DNA from: Mangrovibrevibacter kandeliae
GTDB lineage: Bacteria > Pseudomonadota > Alphaproteobacteria > Rhizobiales > Rhizobiaceae
NCBI RefSeq assembly: GCF_024519155.1
Contig: NZ_JANIFJ010000001.1
Coordinates: 992,001 to 1,056,000, forward strand
DNA: 64,000 bases
Reading direction: 5' to 3'
In this document: positions 61,570-64,000 of the stretch, piece by piece
Layout of the letters: each line of letters starts with the position of its first letter
Numbering within the stretch: position 1 is the first letter of the stretch
Made by a program: the position numbers and the translations under genes
Notes under the pieces: generated by a model
Told to the model about the DNA's origin: nothing
The model's database searches: none
The model's input: only the letters and a program-made list of their open reading frames with translations

Positions 61570-63756
61570 TCAGGTGACACTGGTTCCGTCCGGCGGTACG
61601 GCGACGTCGATCGCGGGGACGAACGTGTCGATCGGCCCAAGCGCGGCGAGGACCTCGTTCGCGTCAAGATGGCCGGCGGCCTGCAGGCGTCCCGCGCAGC
61701 GCCGGATCGGCTGCTCGTTCGCCGCGACGAAGCGGCCCGCCTCCGCCTCGCAGTGACGCAGCAGACGACGGACGGAGCCGAGGAGGCCGGGGACGAGCGC
61801 CAGCGACGGGAAGTCGGCACTGCCGACGTCGCCGAACCAAACCGCACCGTTCTCACCGAGACCCCAGCTTCCCTCGACCGCGATCGCCGTCTTCGTCGCA
61901 AGCGCGAGGTCCGACGACGCCTGTCCGCCGGCACCGGCCGAGACCGATCCTAGGAAGCGCAGCTCGGCGGCGCGGCCCGCGAGGAGGTGGACGAGGACGG
62001 CGACCGCCTCGTGCCGCGTCGTAGCCCTGGCCGCCGGCTTCACCAGCGTCGTCCCGCCGGCGTCGTGGATCGACACGCCGCCGACGACGCCGATGTCGAG
62101 CGCCACGGCTGCGGCGGCGTGCGCCGCCTCGTGAATGGCGATGCGGCGTCTTTCCGTCTCGGGCAGGATCTCGCGGCCCTCGCGGACGGCGAACAGCAGG
62201 TCGGCGATCTCGAGGTCGCGGCCGGCGCGACGGGCGATGCCACGAGCCTGGCGGACCCAGGACGCCGCCGCCGCGCCGCTGCCGCCGCGGCCCGCCAGCG
62301 CCACGGGCATCAGGTCGACGCCGGGTAGGTCGACGCCGATCAGCGTGCGGAGGATGCCCGCCAGTTCGAGCGCGTCCGGCATGCCGATCGTGACGACGCG
62401 GTCGAGACGTCCGGGACGCAGGATCGCCGGGTCGATCCGGTCGACGTGATTCGTCGCCGCGAGGACCGTGACGCCGCTGCGGTCGCTCGCTCCGTCCAGC
62501 TCTTCCAACATCGAATTCACGACCTGCGAGCTGTAGTTCAGGTGCCTGTAATGGAACGTCGCCCTGTCGCCGATCGAGTCGAGCTCGTCGATGAACAGGA
62601 TCGACGGCGCTGAAGCGCGAGCCTCCGAAAAGGTCCGCTTCATGGCCGAAAGGCAGTCGCCCAGGTGACCGTCGCCGGCCGACTGCCACTGCGCCATCGA
62701 GCCGATGACGAGCGGCAGGCCGGCGCTACGGGCGAAGCAGCGCGCAAGGAAGGTCTTGCCCGTTCCCGTGGGACCGGCGAGGACCAGGCCGCGGGACATC
62801 GCGCTCCAGGCGACCTTGCCGTCGCGGTAGTCCTTCAGGTCGGCGAGCATGGCCTCGACGATCGCCTTCGCCGCGCCGTAGCCATGGAGGTCGCGGACGT
62901 CGGGAAGCTCCTCGCCCCTCGACACGCGACGTTGCACCGTCGATCGCAGACGCTCAAGCGAGCCTGCCGCGCCGCGGTGGCGGGAGATGCTCATGCGCAA
63001 GTCGTCCAAGGTCGTGCTGGAAATCCAGGACTCGTCCGGGACCGTCACGGCGGTGCCGGTCACCGCTTCGATCAGGACGGCCAGCAGCGGGGCGTTCCAG
63101 CCGCCCGGCACGATGGTCCGATCCGCGACGACGCGGACCTGCTCGGGAACGGCGCGGCCGATGTCAACGGAGATCACGCAGACGGGCACTGCGAGCGAGA
63201 GAGCCGAGAGGGCGCGCTGCTCCAATTCCTGCCGGCCCCGCTTGTCAACGTCGCAGGACAGGATCACACCCTGGCGACGGTCAGAGCTCGCCAGGTCAGA
63301 ATCGCTCAGGTCAGCAAGCGTTCCAGTTGACAGGATGCTCGTCGTGCGGCCGAAGCAGCACACTCTGACTACGTAATCGGTGGCTTTGGTCGTGCGAGCG
63401 TCCGGCGCCTGGACCACGACCACTGGCGCCTCCTTGCGCATGGCGCGGAGGATCGACGGGTCGTCTTCCATCTGCGCCGCCAGGAGGACGGCGACCGCCA
63501 CCTCGTCGATCGGCAGCGTCCTGTTGGGTACCTCATCGTCCTCCGGATCGTCGGCGAGCCCGAACTCGTCGAAGATCGTCTTCGTCGCGGCCGTCCGGCC
63601 GGTCGCGACGGCCTTGGCCCTGCCCGTGTCGTCGAGCAGCAGCTCGACGAACCGACGGGCGAGCGTGCCGGCGGCACGGCTCTCGACGGGCGCCGAAGAG
63701 CGCGGATCGGCCGGCGGGGTGGGGAGTTCGACCTTGTCGATCACGGGTTCGAGCAT
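61570..63756 (-). CDS. soluble FtsH-like AAA+/M41 metalloprotease
   Basis: 728 aa from the ATG at 63756. AAA+ module: Walker A GPTGTGKT (328-335), Walker B ILFIDEL (386-392), arginine fingers in RPGRLDR (447-453). Peptidase M41 module: HEAAH (542-546) and a third zinc ligand Asp in SSDLALAT (D616), followed by WGLG as in FtsH. Unlike FtsH it has no membrane helices. Instead ~290 N-terminal residues form an unrecognised domain. The pore-loop position reads MAQWQSAGDGHLGD. Likely a cytosolic ATP-driven protease with its own substrate-recognition domain; target unknown. Confidence 0.85.
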   Translation of the reverse strand: MLEPVIDKVELPTPPADPRSSAPVESRAAGTLARRFVELLLDDTGRAKAVATGRTAATKTIFDEFGLADDPEDDEVPNRTLPIDEVAVAVLLAAQMEDDPSILRAMRKEAPVVVVQAPDARTTKATDYVVRVCCFGRTTSILSTGTLADLSDSDLASSDRRQGVILSCDVDKRGRQELEQRALSALSLAVPVCVISVDIGRAVPEQVRVVADRTIVPGGWNAPLLAVLIEAVTGTAVTVPDESWISSTTLDDLRMSISRHRGAAGSLERLRSTVQRRVSRGEELPDVRDLHGYGAAKAIVEAMLADLKDYRDGKVAWSAMSRGLVLAGPTGTGKTFLARCFARSAGLPLVIGSMAQWQSAGDGHLGDCLSAMKRTFSEARASAPSILFIDELDSIGDRATFHYRHLNYSSQVVNSMLEELDGASDRSGVTVLAATNHVDRIDPAILRPGRLDRVVTIGMPDALELAGILRTLIGVDLPGVDLMPVALAGRGGSGAAAASWVRQARGIARRAGRDLEIADLLFAVREGREILPETERRRIAIHEAAHAAAAVALDIGVVGGVSIHDAGGTTLVKPAARATTRHEAVAVLVHLLAGRAAELRFLGSVSAGAGGQASSDLALATKTAIAVEGSWGLGENGAVWFGDVGSADFPSLALVPGLLGSVRRLLRHCEAEAGRFVAANEQPIRRCAGRLQAAGHLDANEVLAALGPIDTFVPAIDVAVPPDGTSVT

Positions 63757-63947
63757 GCGCGTGTTCCTTCTCTACATGGATGCGGGAAAGGCAATCGTAT
63801 CCGCGGGCGGTCGGCCGGAGGCGATCTCAGGCGTCGTCGCGCTGGCAGCGGCTGTCCATGGCGCCAAAGCCGCGAATGCGGGCGGACCCAGTTGGGGTGG
63901 TGCCCCATCGCGTAGATGCGCGACGTGACGCCGGGTCCGGGTCCAAT
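63757..63947. other. 191-bp region upstream of the FtsH-like gene
   Basis: Promoter region of the protease gene. A short minus-strand frame begins MGHHPNWVRPHSRLWRHG (ATG at 63908) but has no supporting ribosome site and ends without a recognisable domain, so it is not annotated as a gene. Confidence 0.4.
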
Positions 63948-64000
63948 TCACGTGTGCGACGACACCTCGCCGGCGATGCGGACAGACAACGCGTCGCCGA
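63948..64000 (-). CDS. possible 3' end of an unidentified gene
   Basis: The minus strand from the window edge reads GDALSVRIAGEVSSHT then stop (TGA, 63948-63950). Composition and codon use fit a real gene end, but 16 residues are too few to identify it. Confidence 0.3.
   Translation of the reverse strand, partial: GDALSVRIAGEVSSHT

Larger units (their letters stand above)
52959..64000. mobile_element. Tn7-like transposition island, ends not fixed
   Basis: The left limit is where nrdJ homology stops; the right limit lies beyond the window or near 60326. It contains tnsA, tnsB, tnsC and tniQ in one overlapping run, a low-GC XRE/ImmA pair at its left edge, and a DnaQ-like exonuclease plus an FtsH-like protease at its right. 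A possible left tip is TGT at 53001-53003. No target duplication can be shown because the far side of the insertion is not visible. Confidence 0.55.

Noticed and set aside
63766-63908. 46-codon frame MGHHPNWVRPHSR... as a small gene
   Set aside because: No ribosome site, Arg/Pro-rich composition typical of shadow frames, and nothing that can be compared.

Overview
The window is about 68-70 % GC and dense with short or overlapping gene junctions. Its gene content points to an alphaproteobacterium of the Hyphomicrobiales (Rhizobiales) type. Supporting signs are several TRAP and branched-chain-type ABC uptake operons with GntR/FCD regulators, an EF-P lysylation set, an adenosylcobalamin-dependent ribonucleotide reductase tail, and palindromic repeats of the kind common in rhizobia. 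I cannot name a genus. I see no rRNA, tRNA or CRISPR array.

Layout. 1-8.7 kb is mostly housekeeping: a cut methyltransferase, a CAP-domain protein, an SDR dehydrogenase, a small lipoprotein gene broken by one in-frame stop, an FAD enzyme, UvrD helicase with a palindromic repeat translated inside it, and a dienelactone-hydrolase-like protein. 8.7-14.6 kb is an unfamiliar unit: a hybrid histidine kinase and an OmpR-type regulator overlap tail to tail and are flanked by two low-complexity Ala/Thr/Ser/Pro-rich proteins that share a conserved C-terminal domain. One of these is translationally coupled to a 46-residue hydrophobic peptide. 14.8-23 kb holds a RIO-like kinase with an unusual C-terminal domain, a cupin, the complete efp/epmA/epmB set, a GH15 glycosidase and glutaryl-CoA dehydrogenase.

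23-52 kb is catabolic and transport territory. It contains (i) a hexuronate/idonate locus in which a GntR regulator, TRAP transporter and idonate-type dehydrogenase diverge from uxuA and a uxuB-like reductase. It contains (ii) a cytochrome P450, ferredoxin and ferredoxin reductase lying in one strand run with a five-gene branched-chain-type ABC importer and a GntR gene. A second five-gene importer follows (iii). Last is (iv) a sugar-acid locus: GntR, an IlvD/Edd-type dehydratase, an RraA-like protein, an SMP-30 lactonase and a second TRAP system. All four substrate-binding-protein genes are followed by a perfect GC-rich hairpin before the permease genes. An 11-bp operator-like sequence is shared by the GntR/dehydratase promoter and the second TRAP promoter.

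From about 52.96 kb to the end is an accessory island. The last ~82 codons of nrdJ and its terminator are intact, but the rest of nrdJ is absent. It is replaced by a low-GC XRE regulator plus ImmA/IrrE peptidase pair, then a tightly overlapping tnsA-tnsB-tnsC-tniQ transposition operon. Beyond that lie a DnaQ-like exonuclease and a soluble FtsH-like AAA/M41 protease. The island appears to be a Tn7-like element, or a composite containing one, running past the right edge. The exonuclease/protease pair and the regulator/peptidase pair are candidate cargo.
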